DNA of 64,000 bases, taken from contig CAZYOF010000011.1 of NCBI GenBank assembly GCA_964648485.1, positions 58,554 to 122,553 on the forward strand. Direction: 5' to 3'. Origin of the DNA: DAIOEK01 sp964648485 (GTDB lineage: Bacteria > Chloroflexota > Anaerolineae > Anaerolineales > Anaerolineaceae). The position numbers were made by a program, and so were the translations under genes. Shown piece after piece: positions 47,081 through 54,948 of the stretch. The number at the start of each line of letters is the position of its first letter. The first letter of the stretch is position 1. Below the pieces are notes generated by a model. The model searched no databases and had not been told where the DNA came from. It worked only from the letters and a program-made list of their open reading frames with translations.

Positions 47081-49639
47081 ATGTCCAAAATTTCTGACAA
47101 CACCAATACCGGTTTACTGCCCACTCCCCCCCTGCCAGCGGACTTGCCCGCCGTGCAGCTTACCGATAACGCCCGCCAGGTGCTCATGCGCCGCTACGTG
47201 CGCCATGGCGATGATAGCGAGCCGATCGAAACCGTTGAAGAGATGTTTTGGCGCGTAGCCTGGCATGTCGCCAAAGTCGAAGAGACCTGGCACGCCGATC
47301 TCGATGCCCGCGCCCGCGAATACTATCTGCTTCTTTCCAGTAAAAAGTTCTTCCCCAACTCTCCTACCTTCACCGGCGCCGGCACCCCGCTCGGACAGCT
47401 CGCCGCCTGCTTTGTCCTCCCCATTACCGATGACATGGGCAAAGACTCCGCGGGCATCTTCCAGACCCTGCGCGATGCCGCCCTCATCCAGCAGACCGGC
47501 GGCGGCAACGGCTTCAGCTTCTCGCGCCTCCGCCCGGCTGGCTCCATCGTCAAATCCTCCGCCGGACAGGCAACCGGACCGGTGGGCTTTTTGCGCGTGT
47601 ATGACCACGCCTTTGGCGAGATCGCCCAGGGCGGCACCCGCCGCGGCGCCAACATGGCAGTGCTCCGTGTCGATCATCCCGATATCGAAGCATTCATCTC
47701 CTGCAAGACAAACGAGAACGCCATCACCAACTTTAATATTTCTGTCGGCATCACCGATGCTTTTATGCAGGCGGTCGAAGATGACGCCGATTGGGATCTC
47801 GTTTTCCCCGATATCACCGCGCCCGAGTACCGCAAGTTCAAAGGCTCGCTCACCCAGGCGGATAAAGCCGGCATCCCCATGAAGGTCCACAAAACCGTCA
47901 AAGCCCGCGATATCTTCCACCAGATCGTGCAACAGGCGCACCTCAACGGCGAACCGGGCGTGCTCTTCCTCGATGCCGCCAACCGTTACAACCCCGTACC
48001 GCACCTCTACGCGCTCGAAGCCACCAACCCCTGCGGTGAACAGTGGCTCGGACCCTACGAGAACTGCTGCCTCGGTTCCATCAACCTTGCCGAACACCTT
48101 GGTGAGGATGGCACCGTCGATTGGGAAGAGCTGCGCCGCAGTACCGTCACCGCTACCCGCTTCCTCGATGATGTCGTGGATGCCAACGCCTACGTCCCCG
48201 CCGTGCCGCAGCTCGAAAAAGCCGCCCACAACGCCCGCCGCATCGGACTGGGCATCATGGGGCTCGCCGATCTTATGTACCACACCGGCATCCGCTACGG
48301 CGATGACACCAGCCTCGAGTTTGCCTCGCAGGTGATGGAGTTCGTGCGCTACCACAGCATGCTCACCAGCGTGCAGCTCGCCGCCGAACGCGGCGCCTTC
48401 CCCGCCATTCAGGGCTCCATTTACGACCCCGCCAACCTCACCTGGCAGCCGCCCCAATCCCTGGTGGAATATCAGAACGACTGGGGTCGCCCCGAAGTGG
48501 ATTGGGATGCCATCGTTGCTGGCATCAGAGCCAGCGGCATCCGCAACGCCGCCCAGACCACCATCGCCCCCACCGGCACCATTGCCACCGTCGCCGGCTG
48601 CGAAGGCTACGGCTGCGAACCCGTCTTCGCCCTCGCCTACATCCGCCACGTGAACGATAAGGGGACCGACCTCAAACTCAATTACGTTTCGCCGCAGTTC
48701 GAACAGGCGCTCGAGAGCGCCGGGCTCAACCCTGATGTGCGTGAGGAGATTGTGGAAACGGTGATGGCGCACGGCACCTGCCAGGATATCGAAGAACTGC
48801 CCGAACACATCCGCTATCCCTTCGTGGTCAGCGCGGATATCACCGCCGAAGAGCACGTGCGTATGCAGGCTGCCCTCCAGCAGTTTGTAGACAACTCGCT
48901 CTCCAAAACCATCAACTTCCCGCCCTGCGCCAGCCAGGAGGATGTTGCCACCGCCTACACCCTCGCCTGGAAGCTCGGCTGCAAGGGCATCACCGTGTAT
49001 GTCACCGGCTCGCGCGAAAAGGTGGTGCTCGAAACCAACGCCACCGCCTCAACCAAGGAACCCGCCAAACCTGTGGATGCGCACGGCAAGCAGCTGCCCA
49101 TCTGGGATGACGGCAAAAAGCCGCGCCCGCGCTCGCTCAAGGGCTACACCTACGTCATCGATACCCCGCTCGGCAAAGCCTTTGTCACCATCAACGAAAA
49201 TGGTGGCGATCAGCCCTTCGAGGTTTTCATCAACACCGCCAAAGCCGGGTCAGATACCGCCGCCGTCTCTGAAGCCATCGGACGGCTCATCTCATACATT
49301 CTGCGCCTCTCATCCCCCATCGAACCGCGCACCCGCCTCAAAGAAGTCTTCCGCCAGCTCGCTGGCATCGGTGGCGGACGCTCGCTCGGCTTCGGTCCCA
49401 ACCGGGTGCGCTCCCTGCCGGATGGCGTCGCCCATGCCCTGGATGAGTACCTCGCCCAGTACATGCAGGCGGAGGGCATCCACATCCACGCCGAAAAATC
49501 CTTCGGCGCCGATGCCGAACCCGCCGGAGATCAGATCATGCTCAAAATCGGCGACCTCTGCCCCGAGTGCGGGCAGGCTGCCCTGGTCAACGAAGAGGGC
49601 TGCCGCAAGTGCTATTCCTGCGGCTATAGTGAGTGCTAA
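47081..49639 (+). CDS. nrdJ: Vitamin B12-dependent (class II) ribonucleotide reductase
   Basis: An 852-residue enzyme reducing ribonucleotides to deoxyribonucleotides through an adenosylcobalamin radical, independent of oxygen. Catalytic barrel motifs: FFPNSPTFTGAGTPLGQLAA, QTGGGNGFSFSRLRPAGSIV, the NPCGE loop with the active-site Asn/Cys/Glu (LEATNPCGEQWLGP), and TTIAPTGTIATVAGC. The C-terminus carries a zinc-ribbon-like tail (LCPECGQAALVNEEGCRKCY, then SCGYSEC), which recycles the disulfide. ATG 47081 has AAGGA at 9 nt; ATG 47072 overlaps nrdR but has no room for a ribosome site. Confidence 0.96.
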   Translation: MSKISDNTNTGLLPTPPLPADLPAVQLTDNARQVLMRRYVRHGDDSEPIETVEEMFWRVAWHVAKVEETWHADLDARAREYYLLLSSKKFFPNSPTFTGAGTPLGQLAACFVLPITDDMGKDSAGIFQTLRDAALIQQTGGGNGFSFSRLRPAGSIVKSSAGQATGPVGFLRVYDHAFGEIAQGGTRRGANMAVLRVDHPDIEAFISCKTNENAITNFNISVGITDAFMQAVEDDADWDLVFPDITAPEYRKFKGSLTQADKAGIPMKVHKTVKARDIFHQIVQQAHLNGEPGVLFLDAANRYNPVPHLYALEATNPCGEQWLGPYENCCLGSINLAEHLGEDGTVDWEELRRSTVTATRFLDDVVDANAYVPAVPQLEKAAHNARRIGLGIMGLADLMYHTGIRYGDDTSLEFASQVMEFVRYHSMLTSVQLAAERGAFPAIQGSIYDPANLTWQPPQSLVEYQNDWGRPEVDWDAIVAGIRASGIRNAAQTTIAPTGTIATVAGCEGYGCEPVFALAYIRHVNDKGTDLKLNYVSPQFEQALESAGLNPDVREEIVETVMAHGTCQDIEELPEHIRYPFVVSADITAEEHVRMQAALQQFVDNSLSKTINFPPCASQEDVATAYTLAWKLGCKGITVYVTGSREKVVLETNATASTKEPAKPVDAHGKQLPIWDDGKKPRPRSLKGYTYVIDTPLGKAFVTINENGGDQPFEVFINTAKAGSDTAAVSEAIGRLISYILRLSSPIEPRTRLKEVFRQLAGIGGGRSLGFGPNRVRSLPDGVAHALDEYLAQYMQAEGIHIHAEKSFGADAEPAGDQIMLKIGDLCPECGQAALVNEEGCRKCYSCGYSEC

Positions 49640-49644
49640 GATAG

Positions 49645-49679
49645 AAGGGTTGCTCATTATCTTTGAGTAACCCTTTTTG
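49645..49679 (+). terminator. Terminator after nrdJ
   Basis: AAGGGTTGCTCA (49645-49656), 7-nt loop, TGAGTAACCCTT (49664-49675) with one G-T pair, then TTTTTG. It isolates the nrd operon from the AT-rich island. Confidence 0.92.
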
Positions 49680-49736
49680 TTATTAGTTAGCGTGAATTTC
49701 CAATAAATATTCATGGTCATATCGTGGAGATTTATC

Positions 49737-51584
49737 ATGAGCATCAACCCAACTAATAAAAATATAATGGAATTGTTCGCTGGAAATATCCAATACTTCT
49801 TAGACTTTTACCAAAGGGATTATCAGTGGAAACGGAATAATATTCAGAAGTTACTAGAAGATATTTTTTATCGTTTTAGTCTTGAGTATCGACCCAACCT
49901 AGACCCAACTGTTGAGATTATAAGTCACTTTGAATGGTATTACTTAAATGCGTATGTTACCAATGAGTTTAAAGGAAAACTGTTTATAGTCGATGGTCAA
50001 CAACGACTAACATCCCTTACTCTTATTTTAATAAAACTATTCCATCTCGCAAAAGAATATAATTCAGACAGGATTGAATTGATAGAAAACCAGATTAGAG
50101 GTGTAGGTCTATATGGCCATACATTCTGGATGGGTTATGGTAACAGAAGTGATATATTAAGGGATTTGTTTGAAAATAGCATAAAGAATACAGAGAATAA
50201 ACTAATTGATTTAAGTCAAAGAAATTTAATTGAAAATTACAAAGTGATTGATAAACAATTAAATGAATTTATTACTGATTCTCATAAACTTGAATCATTT
50301 ATACTTTACTTTCTAACGCGAGTACAGTTAGTTAATATTCAGATACAAGATACAAAAGACGTTCCGATGGTATTTGAAGTTATTAATGATCGTGGTGAAA
50401 AACTTCAGCCATACGAAGTGTTAAAAGGCAAATTGCTTGGCCAAATTGATAAAGATGAGATTGATGAATACTTTAATATATGGCAAGAATGTATTCACCA
50501 AATTCAAGAGATTAATGATGATGAGGTAGACAACTTTTTCCGTTTCTACTTCCGCTCAAGATTTGTTGAGACGATAAATGAATGGAGAGAATTTGATGGC
50601 GATTATCATAAAAAGATTTATGAGGAAAAGTGGGATAAGAAAATTCACTTTAAGCATAATGCTGTAAAAGTAAAAGAATTTATTAAGAATGATTTAAAAT
50701 ATTATTCAAAAATCTACCACCAAATATTGTTAGAATCAAAACAATATTTATCAGCACCTTATATTTTTTTCAATGCGTTAAATGATCAGGATCGTCAATC
50801 AGTTCTTATATTATCATCATTAACCGTAAACGATCCTGAGGAAAAAGAAAAAATTTCACTGGTATCAAAGTTATTCGATACATACTACTCAATACTTCAA
50901 TTAACAAATTCTTACAACAGCAATGATTTTACAGAAGCAATTATTGATTTAAATAACCAATTACGTGACATTAATCCATCACAAATTAAGGAGGTGTTTT
51001 TCAAGAGGTTATTATCAGACATTTCAGATGTAAAAGGTGTTCAAGTAAATGACCCTCTTGAATGGCAGTATTTTAGTGCAGCAGGTAGGTTGAATTTACC
51101 CTATAAATTTATCAAATACTTCTTCGCACGAATAGAACATTTTATTGCAGATGAAATATCGAAAAAATCTATTTCTTTTTACGATTTGGTCCAAAGGACT
51201 GGACCTAAAACAGGATATCAGATTGAACACATAATTGCAAATAATGATGAGAATTTAGCGTTATTTAATGGTGATGAGGAAAAATTCAATATAGAAAGAA
51301 ATAGACTGGGTGGAATAGTTTTATTACTTGGAGAAGATAACAATTTATCAAGAAATGAACCATATAAAGACAAATTAAATATTTATACTTCAAGGGAACT
51401 TTATTGGAATAAATCTTTATCAAGTGAATTTCACCATAAGAATGCAAAATTCAGTGAGTTCGCAGACAGGTATGGCATTAATTTTAAGATTTATGATAAT
51501 TTTGATGAGAATTCTGTTTCCGACAGGCAAAGGATTTTATTCTTGCTTGCAAAACATCTTTGGCTTGAGGATTTCAATAATTAA
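49737..51584 (+). CDS. DUF262/HNH protein, GmrSD- or SspE-like nuclease
   Basis: A 615-residue protein. The N-terminal DUF262 domain has the QRDYQW motif (residues 26-31) and the DGQQR motif (86-90), the hallmark of the GmrS/SspE NTPase-like fold. The C-terminal part resembles DUF1524 of the His-Me/HNH nucleases: H498 in YQIEHIIAN, N522 in RNRLGG and N536 in GEDNNLSRN. GmrSD and SspE enzymes cut modified phage DNA or sense phosphorothioate marks. No dnd or ssp modification gene is near. GGAG lies 9 nt upstream of the ATG. Codon use is strongly AT-rich compared with nrdJ, indicating horizontal gain. Confidence 0.88.
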   Translation: MSINPTNKNIMELFAGNIQYFLDFYQRDYQWKRNNIQKLLEDIFYRFSLEYRPNLDPTVEIISHFEWYYLNAYVTNEFKGKLFIVDGQQRLTSLTLILIKLFHLAKEYNSDRIELIENQIRGVGLYGHTFWMGYGNRSDILRDLFENSIKNTENKLIDLSQRNLIENYKVIDKQLNEFITDSHKLESFILYFLTRVQLVNIQIQDTKDVPMVFEVINDRGEKLQPYEVLKGKLLGQIDKDEIDEYFNIWQECIHQIQEINDDEVDNFFRFYFRSRFVETINEWREFDGDYHKKIYEEKWDKKIHFKHNAVKVKEFIKNDLKYYSKIYHQILLESKQYLSAPYIFFNALNDQDRQSVLILSSLTVNDPEEKEKISLVSKLFDTYYSILQLTNSYNSNDFTEAIIDLNNQLRDINPSQIKEVFFKRLLSDISDVKGVQVNDPLEWQYFSAAGRLNLPYKFIKYFFARIEHFIADEISKKSISFYDLVQRTGPKTGYQIEHIIANNDENLALFNGDEEKFNIERNRLGGIVLLLGEDNNLSRNEPYKDKLNIYTSRELYWNKSLSSEFHHKNAKFSEFADRYGINFKIYDNFDENSVSDRQRILFLLAKHLWLEDFNN

Positions 51585-51684
51585 TACACATACAAATTCA
51601 TGTCTATTAACTATGTAGATAGATTTGTAAAGAAAAAATGAGAGTTAATAATATTTATTACTTAGTATAAGAAAAGAGTTGATG

Positions 51685-52662
51685 ATGGAACAATCATATC
51701 AACAACTAAGCAGAGATGATCTTAAGCAACTATTTTTAACTGCCTCAACAGGCGATCCAAAGCTTGCTCATAATTTTTTTGGCGCATTCAACATTTTTGA
51801 TGATTATCGTAATGGAAATTATGCATTATTTCATTACGAAGTCATATCATTACTTAGAGAATTAAAAAATATCGATATTACTGCTTACAACCAAATCCAC
51901 AAAGGTTTTATTTATTATTATTTAGGTATGGCCTTGTTTCAATGCAACAGTATTAGTCAAGCTGCTTTTTATTTTGATTCTGCAGTATCTGAGGATTTGA
52001 TTAATGATCCGGGTTCTAGAACGCCAGCCATTATGTTCATTGAAATTGATGGAGATCCTGAAGATCAGGCTGCGAGAGAATACACTCAAATTACTGAAAG
52101 GAAACTGAATGAGTTCATAACCTATTACACAAATACACCGGGGAATCGATCAATCAACATAACAGACTTGCGATCAAAATTACTTAAACCATCAATATCA
52201 GTAAATCGTAGTTGGCGAACATTAGCAACATCATTAATAACTTTTGTTCTTGAATGGAATTATCTCTACATACTCCAAGAAATTTGTCCTCTTTTGGGTA
52301 CACTTGAACCATTTTTTATTCATTTATTCAAGGGTTGTGTTTTAGTAGAAAGCCTTCTGAAAAATAATCCCACTGTTATTAATCCAGGCAATACATTGGG
52401 TGAGGTATTACACAATCAACAAGTAATTAATTCTTTGAATTTCAAAAATCCAATTTTATCGTCTGCCCCCAGTTTTCAATCTATCATTGATCAACTTCCT
52501 GGAAGTAATACTATCGAAGATGATTTTACATTCACCGTTAGAATTAGAAATACTTTAGGTCATAATCTAGCATGGCCAACATTAATGACGCCAATCGAGT
52601 ACATAAATATTGTCAGGAAAATTGCAAATTCAATCCTACATGTAATCACGTGTTTATATTAA
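51685..52662 (+). CDS. Unknown protein with C-terminal HEPN-like Arg-Asn-x3-His motif
   Basis: A 325-residue protein I do not recognise. It is helical and soluble: a TPR-like repeat (residues about 68-100, FIYYYLGMALFQCNSISQAA) and a C-terminal all-helical domain with R288-N-T-L-G-H293 (VRIRNTLGHNLAW), which fits the RxxxxH active-site motif of HEPN ribonucleases. Start ATG 51685 or 51682. It follows the DUF262 gene by about 100 nt on the same strand and shares its AT-rich codon use. The most likely role is the effector or partner of a two-gene defence unit; the HEPN call is by motif only. Confidence 0.82.
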   Translation: MEQSYQQLSRDDLKQLFLTASTGDPKLAHNFFGAFNIFDDYRNGNYALFHYEVISLLRELKNIDITAYNQIHKGFIYYYLGMALFQCNSISQAAFYFDSAVSEDLINDPGSRTPAIMFIEIDGDPEDQAAREYTQITERKLNEFITYYTNTPGNRSINITDLRSKLLKPSISVNRSWRTLATSLITFVLEWNYLYILQEICPLLGTLEPFFIHLFKGCVLVESLLKNNPTVINPGNTLGEVLHNQQVINSLNFKNPILSSAPSFQSIIDQLPGSNTIEDDFTFTVRIRNTLGHNLAWPTLMTPIEYINIVRKIANSILHVITCLY

Positions 52663-52763
52663 TATGCAACAAGCGAATTGGGTAAAGGTGCAAATCCGAA
52701 ACTCAACTTTCTTTAATTTTTGAAATTGATTTATAAGAATTTAGTAAAATAATCCCTCCTCCC

Positions 52764-53453
52764 ATGCCCAAACAAAACCACACCCCCCGCGTATCCAGCC
52801 GCATCATCGCCCTCATCGCCTGGGCGTTCCTCCTGGCTGCCTGGGGCTGGTACACCCATATCAACAACCTCACCCCCGCTCAAACCGTGGCGCGCCTGGT
52901 GGGCTTCCTTTCCGCTTCCCCGTGGGGTGTCTTCCTCTATATCATCATCTACTTCATCCGCCCGGTCTTCCTCTTCCCACCCGCCCTGCTCACCATGGCA
53001 GCCGGCTACATCTTCGGTCCATTACCGGGCATCTTTTACGCGCTGGTCGCCAGCAACCTCGCCAGCCTGGTCTCGTACACCATCGGCAGGTACTTTGGCG
53101 GCAGCTTCCGGCCGCGCCTCGAGCAGAACCCAAAAATCCTCGCCTATGCCGAACGCCTGCGCCGTGAGAGCTTCCAGACCCCCCTCATTCTGCGCTTCCT
53201 CTTCATCCCCTACGACTTCATCAGCGCCTTCTCCGGCTTCCTCAATATCGACCTGCGCCTCTTCATGCTCGCCACCATCATTGGCAGCGTCCCCGGCACC
53301 GTCTCGTTTGCCCTGCTGGGTGCCTCCATCCAGGGGGATTTCGCCACGCAGCAGCTCACCCTCAATCCCCTCTCGCTTTTCGCCTCCCTCGCCGTATTCG
53401 CCGTCACCATCCTGCTCTACCGCCTCGTCCGCCGCAAAGAAGCCACCATTTAA
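52764..53453 (+). CDS. VTT-domain (TVP38/TMEM64, DedA-like) membrane protein
   Basis: A 229-residue membrane protein with about five hydrophobic segments and the VTT domain marks RPVFLFPPALLTMAAGYIFG and SLVSYTIGRYFGG, then FLFIPYDFISAFSGFLNI. Such proteins are proposed lipid scramblases or transporters (polyprenyl phosphate, phospholipid). No ribosome site is visible; TAAAAT at 52745-52750 lies 13 nt before the ATG, so the mRNA may be nearly leaderless. It returns to GC-rich codon use after the AT-rich island. Confidence 0.85.
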   Translation: MPKQNHTPRVSSRIIALIAWAFLLAAWGWYTHINNLTPAQTVARLVGFLSASPWGVFLYIIIYFIRPVFLFPPALLTMAAGYIFGPLPGIFYALVASNLASLVSYTIGRYFGGSFRPRLEQNPKILAYAERLRRESFQTPLILRFLFIPYDFISAFSGFLNIDLRLFMLATIIGSVPGTVSFALLGASIQGDFATQQLTLNPLSLFASLAVFAVTILLYRLVRRKEATI

Positions 53454-53693
53454 TTTTCCACTTCCCATCCCCCCGGTGTGTCATTCTGCCTTGTCCTGGC
53501 GGGCTAGGCCAGGGAGCGCAGCGATCGCGAAGCACCCTCTTGGAGGGAGAATCTCTACCTCTGATTAAGTTGACTCCGCCTTGTCTACCTATTGATAAAC
53601 CCTATTCGAGTCAGTCCCATCTAGCCAGCCTTGTCGAGTCAGCCCCGTCGAGTCAGCTCTCGTGGCTGACTATCTTTCTTCTCCTCCATCAAC

Positions 53694-54305
53694 TCAACCC
53701 ACCATCCGGTCGTGCAGCCTGGCGCTCCAGAACGATAACCCCATCAGCCCGAAAGCCGCAACGATCACCGCCACGATGAAACCGGCGTCATCCACACCGA
53801 AGAAATACCCCATCACCGCCGTTCCCGGCAGCAGCACCAGCCACGCGCATATGCACGCGCCGAAGATCCACCGCCAGTGCTTCCCCAAAAACCTCCCCAC
53901 AGAAGAGCGCACCTCGCGCTGGCGCATCCCCCCGCCACATACCCTCACCAGCCCGATAATGAAACCTAAAACTGGCGGGAAGATACCTCCCCCAAATAAA
54001 AACATCGGCACCGCCAGCAGCATCATCCCGGCGCCGCCCCGGCGCAGGTCGCGCACCCCAATGCTCCAGGCGATGAAAAGAACCGAAATCACCACCGCCA
54101 GCGCGCCCGTCAGCCGCATGTCACCCAGCAGGGTAAAAGCCGGTTCGCCGCTCAGGCTGGCAAAGAAGGGTGAATCCGGCCACGAGAGGATCATCCCCCC
54201 CCCGCCGGTTCTTCCCTGCAGCAGCTCCCCAATGCCGTGCTCGATTCCCGCCAGCCCCATCCAGGCGCCCATCACGGCGGTGGTGGTATGCAGCGCGCTT
54301 TTCAT
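53694..54305 (-). CDS. Polytopic membrane protein of unknown function
   Basis: A 203-residue protein with about five hydrophobic segments and a Gly/Ala-rich N-terminal half (MKSALHTTTAVMGAWMGLAG). Family unknown. ATG 54305 is preceded by GAGGGGG and overlaps the flavodoxin stop by 4 nt, so the pair forms a coupled operon. The upstream extension to 54362 lies inside the flavodoxin gene and is rejected. A redox partner or a membrane anchor of the flavodoxin is possible. Confidence 0.78.
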   Translation of the reverse strand: MKSALHTTTAVMGAWMGLAGIEHGIGELLQGRTGGGGMILSWPDSPFFASLSGEPAFTLLGDMRLTGALAVVISVLFIAWSIGVRDLRRGGAGMMLLAVPMFLFGGGIFPPVLGFIIGLVRVCGGGMRQREVRSSVGRFLGKHWRWIFGACICAWLVLLPGTAVMGYFFGVDDAGFIVAVIVAAFGLMGLSFWSARLHDRMVG

Positions 54306-54832
54306 GCCAGCCCCCTCTCGGGTGCAGCAATGCCCATCTGCCCGTGCAGGCTGCGCGCCCATGCCCCAATCTCCTCCCAGTTGCGCGCGTCTTCGGCGGG
54401 CGCGTTTTTTAACGCCGGTATCAAATTGTACGGGAAGCGCAGACGCGCCGGGTCGAACCTGCCCCCCACCAGCTGCACGCTGACCGGTTTCAGCCAGGGG
54501 AGCTTTGCCAGTTCTCCATTCAGGTTGATCTGCACCTCCTTTGAATCCGCCTCCGCGTTTGCCCCGTACGCTCCGCCCGCGAAGACTGCCACGGGCAGGC
54601 TCATCAGCTGTTTCTGGTGGCGCTTCAAAAAGTGCAGCCCGTCTTTGTGCAGCTTGAACATGTAAATGGGCATCCCCAGCACAACCGCCCCGTAAGCGGA
54701 TACGTCTGCAACTGCCCGGCAGGGTTGTATCTCCACCTCCACGCCCGCAGAAGTCAGCTCGCGGTGGATATACTCAGCAATTTCCTGGGTGGATCCGCTC
54801 ATGGTGGCGTAGGTGATCAGTACTTTTTTCAT
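54302..54832 (-). CDS. Flavodoxin-domain protein
   Basis: A 176-residue protein with the FMN phosphate loop LITYATMSGSTQEIAEYIHR and the second flavin segment GAVVLGMPIYMFKLHKDGL. It belongs to the same HemG-like flavodoxin group as the gene at 19640-20224 but is clearly diverged. ATG 54832 is preferred: AAGGAAG lies upstream, and it is the start that gives the usual MKKVLITYATMSG. It overlaps the membrane-protein gene by 4 nt and is divergent from the MalT-like regulator. Confidence 0.85.
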   Translation of the reverse strand: MKKVLITYATMSGSTQEIAEYIHRELTSAGVEVEIQPCRAVADVSAYGAVVLGMPIYMFKLHKDGLHFLKRHQKQLMSLPVAVFAGGAYGANAEADSKEVQINLNGELAKLPWLKPVSVQLVGGRFDPARLRFPYNLIPALKNAPAEDARNWEEIGAWARSLHGQMGIAAPERGLA

Positions 54833-54948
54833 TCTTCTTCCTTTCATGGTGCCTGTTATTTTCCTCTGCATCATAATCCGCGCTGCGCAGCCTGTCCTCT
54901 ATCAAAAGTTGGATTTATGGTTTCATTTCTGGATGTAAAATAAACCTG

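Noticed and set aside
47114..48856. 580-codon open frame on the minus strand inside nrdJ
   Set aside because: It is a shadow of the strongly biased GC-rich codon use of nrdJ, whose catalytic motifs are intact on the plus strand; the antisense product is Gly/Ala/Val-rich with no domain.
52927..53568. 213-codon overlapping frame in the VTT gene
   Set aside because: Ser/Pro-rich shadow of GC-rich coding sequence.
53540..53693. Repeat array built on GAGTCAG
   Set aside because: A few irregular copies around 53605-53660 with unequal spacing; no array structure, so not CRISPR or a tandem repeat of note.
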